From assembly GCA_031258505.1 (NCBI GenBank), contig JAIRMT010000110.1, positions 1 to 24,110 of the forward strand: 24,110 bases of DNA. Reading direction: 5' to 3'. Each line of letters begins with the position of its first letter. Position 1 is the first letter of the stretch. This stretch comes from Treponema sp. Its GTDB lineage: Bacteria > Spirochaetota > Spirochaetia > Treponematales > Breznakiellaceae. Shown piece by piece: positions 22,223-24,110 of this stretch. The translations under genes and the position numbers were made by a program. Under the pieces are notes generated by a model that saw nothing but the letters and a program-made list of their open reading frames with translations, was not told where the DNA came from and searched no databases.

Positions 22223-22789
22223 CTATACTTCAAGGCAACAGTTGCGCTTGTTCCATTCCGGCAAGAGGGATGTTGGCTCCTCTTTCAGAACATGGAGCAG
22301 GACATCCGTGCAGGCTTCCAACGCCTGTTTGAGTATGGCGGTTTCGGCGGCGGTGAAGTCCGAGAGTACCCAGAATGCGATGTCGCTGTAAGCGGGCCGG
22401 CCTATGCCGATACGAAGCCGCCAGAAATCAGCGGTATTGAGACACGCCTTAATCGAGCGCAAACCATTATGCCCGCCAAGTCCGCCTGAAAACTTGAGCG
22501 AGGCTGTACCGAGTGGCAGTTCCAGTTCATCATGAACCACGAGGATTTGTTCCGGCGGAATCTTGAAGAACGCGGCCGCCGCACTCACAGACTCACCCGA
22601 TAGGTTCATAAAGGTTTCAGGCATGAGCAAGTGCTTGCCATTAAAGGCCGTGTATAGTCCCTTGTACTTGCGCCCCCAGGCCAGCGATGAAGAAAACGCC
22701 AGGGACTCGGCCAGAAGGCGTCCCGCGTTGTGCCGGTTACGCGCATACTGAGCGCCCGGGTTTCCCAGAAACACGATGAGTTCAATCAT
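22223..22789 (-). CDS. pth: Peptidyl-tRNA hydrolase
   Basis: The enzyme frees tRNA from stalled peptidyl-tRNA in the cytoplasm. Counting from the ATG at 22789 the protein has 188 residues and every active-site residue: Asn10 (FLGNPG), His20 (RNRHNAG), Asn62 in MPETFMNLSG, Asp87 in VVHDELELPLG and Asn108 in GGLGGHNGLRSI. A TTG two codons upstream (22795) is another possible start; the ATG gives the family's usual N-terminus, MIELIVFLGNPG. No clear Shine-Dalgarno sequence is seen for either. It is divergent from the phosphofructokinase gene across about 100 AT-rich bases. Confidence 0.95.
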   Translation of the reverse strand: MIELIVFLGNPGAQYARNRHNAGRLLAESLAFSSSLAWGRKYKGLYTAFNGKHLLMPETFMNLSGESVSAAAAFFKIPPEQILVVHDELELPLGTASLKFSGGLGGHNGLRSIKACLNTADFWRLRIGIGRPAYSDIAFWVLSDFTAAETAILKQALEACTDVLLHVLKEEPTSLLPEWNKRNCCLEV

Positions 22790-22890
22790 ATTCAAGATTC
22801 TTATCGATACATCAAAAAAAGACTATATACTGATATGCAATGCTAGATTATGATTCACTATATATATCAAGGATAGGGAGAACAAGTTTT

Positions 22891-24110
22891 ATGAAAGAGT
22901 TTGACTTTACCATTGAAGAGCTGGGGAGGCGGAACAACAAATCACCCATCGAGATGTCCCGCGTAGAGGGCGACATGATGGCGAACTATGTTACGGATGA
23001 CCAGTTTATCTGTATGAGCCCAAGTGTGGAGCTTGGGGCGCAAAACGAAATCAAGCGCAGTCAGGTGCTTGAGTGCGCGGGACCGCGTGAGATGATCTAC
23101 TTCATGCCGGCGCATGTTCATGCCGGTATTGTCAGTTGCGGCGGCCTTTGCCCGGGCATGAATGACGTGATCCGCGCCATAGTCCGCTGTCTCTGGCACC
23201 GCTACGGCGTTCATCGCATCACCGGTATCCGCTGCGGCTACAAGGGCTTCCTGCCCGAGTACCAGTACCCGCCGCGGGAACTGAACCCTGAAAACGTTGA
23301 TAGCATACACAAGCTCGGAGGTACGTTCTTGGGAAGCTCTCGCGGCGGCGGCAAGGAAGTGGGCAAGATCGTGGACGCCATGGAGCAGCTTAACCTCAAT
23401 ATGCTTTTCACCATTGGCGGCGACGGAACCCAGAGAGGTTCTCTTGATATTGCCGAGGAGATCGAGCGGCGTAAGCTCAAGATCGCCATGATCGGTATTC
23501 CCAAGACCGTTGATAACGACTTTGCCTTTATCCAGAAGTCCTTTGGCTTTGATACAGCGGTCGCTAAGGCGGTTGATGTTGTGGCCTCAGCGCACATGGA
23601 AGCCACTTCCCAAATGAACGGCATCGGTCTGGTCAAGCTGATGGGGCGGGAATCCGGCTTTATTGCGGTGCATACCGCACTTGCCAGCCACGAGGTCAAC
23701 TTCGTGCTTATCCCCGAAGTGCCGTTCAACCTTGAGGGCGAAAACGGCTTCTTCCACCACCTCGAACAACGCCTGCGGAGACGCCGGCACGCGGTCGTCA
23801 TCCTCGCCGAAGGTATATTACAGGAGGAGTTGCTGCTCGAACATAAGACCGATGCCAGCGGTAACCTCAAAATGGCGGATGCCGGTACGTACTTGCGCGA
23901 CCGTATCATCGAATACTTCGCGGATAAGAAGATGGATATTACCCTGAAGTACATCGACCCCAGCTACATTGTCCGCTCCGCGCCCGCGTCGCCAGTTGAC
24001 TCAATCTACTGCGAGCGACTGGGTAACGCGGCGGTTCACGCGGCAATGGCTGGTAAGACCAAGCTCATCGTAGGGCTGGTGAACAACGAGTTCGTGCATA
24101 TTCCCATGAA
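22891..24110 (+). CDS. Group-X 6-phosphofructokinase, partial (C-terminus beyond the window)
   Basis: The ATG at 22891 has AGGGAG ten bases upstream; 406 codons are visible with no stop. The protein phosphorylates fructose 6-phosphate in glycolysis. Motifs: SCGGLCPGMNDVIRAIV (82-98), RCGYKGF (114-120), GGDGTQRG (176-183), GIPKTVDND (202-210, with the catalytic Asp208) and MGRESGF (251-257). The long N-terminal extension (about 75 residues before the first sugar/phosphate strand) and Lys205 place it in the PPi-lineage long subfamily (group X, as in trypanosome and Entamoeba enzymes). Gly at position 179, where PPi enzymes carry Asp (GGDD), points to ATP as donor. Annotation as PPi-dependent would therefore be questionable. 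Confidence 0.9.
   Translation, partial: MKEFDFTIEELGRRNNKSPIEMSRVEGDMMANYVTDDQFICMSPSVELGAQNEIKRSQVLECAGPREMIYFMPAHVHAGIVSCGGLCPGMNDVIRAIVRCLWHRYGVHRITGIRCGYKGFLPEYQYPPRELNPENVDSIHKLGGTFLGSSRGGGKEVGKIVDAMEQLNLNMLFTIGGDGTQRGSLDIAEEIERRKLKIAMIGIPKTVDNDFAFIQKSFGFDTAVAKAVDVVASAHMEATSQMNGIGLVKLMGRESGFIAVHTALASHEVNFVLIPEVPFNLEGENGFFHHLEQRLRRRRHAVVILAEGILQEELLLEHKTDASGNLKMADAGTYLRDRIIEYFADKKMDITLKYIDPSYIVRSAPASPVDSIYCERLGNAAVHAAMAGKTKLIVGLVNNEFVHIPM

Noticed and set aside
1..24110. tRNA or rRNA genes
   Set aside because: No T-loop/acceptor-stem pattern or rRNA-like sequence was recognised in the gaps between genes; a covariance-model scan would settle it.

Overview
The window looks like bacterial chromosome, dense and protein-coding, at roughly 50% GC. 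The gene content fits a spirochaete of the Treponema type: a BmpA-type nucleoside/sugar ABC ATPase, a group-X phosphofructokinase, a PcnB-like nucleotidyltransferase next to a Rep/UvrD helicase, and an exported DUF4139 protein. The abundance of short 21- and 23-bp tandem repeats between and inside genes points the same way. The assignment is an inference from gene families, not from a marker gene. I see no rRNA, tRNA, CRISPR array, intact insertion sequence or replication origin.

Layout. 1-472 (-): N-terminus of a TolC-like outer-membrane efflux protein, divergent from an orphan BmpA-type ABC ATPase (664-2190). 2191-2671 has no ordinary gene. It holds a 21-bp tandem repeat array with a perfect-consensus sigma70-type promoter aimed through it. 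2672-6765 (-): alpha/beta hydrolase, PcnB-type nucleotidyltransferase and Rep/UvrD helicase, tightly packed and probably one operon. 6821-9707 (+): a TrmA/RlmD-family RNA m5U methyltransferase coupled to an exported beta-propeller + HEAT protein. 9708-10074: a dispersed hairpin element and eight 23-bp repeats. 10075-11520 (-): M18 aminopeptidase. 11780-16689 (+): proS, hisH, a decayed brnTA toxin-antitoxin module, hisF and a three-domain HisA-HisI-HisE fusion, all closely spaced. 17028-17702 (+): secreted TPR protein. 17703-19860 (+): an ABC exporter with its own promoter, a candidate 18-residue leader peptide, a hairpin that buries the exporter's ribosome binding site, and a strong terminator. 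19940-22789 (-): exported DUF4139 protein and peptidyl-tRNA hydrolase. 22891-end (+): group-X phosphofructokinase, cut by the window edge.

Functionally the window mixes housekeeping genes (prolyl-tRNA charging, peptidyl-tRNA rescue, RNA modification and 3'-end addition, DNA unwinding, late histidine biosynthesis, glycolysis) with envelope and transport genes. Three items are the most unusual. (1) A 21-bp, seven-codon repeat template of pattern P-x-x-x-F-(D/E/N)-S occurs both as an intergenic array and in frame inside the ABC exporter. (2) A promoter / leader-peptide / RBS-sequestering-hairpin arrangement precedes that exporter. (3) A brnT fragment plus an intact brnA antitoxin gene are embedded between hisH and hisF.
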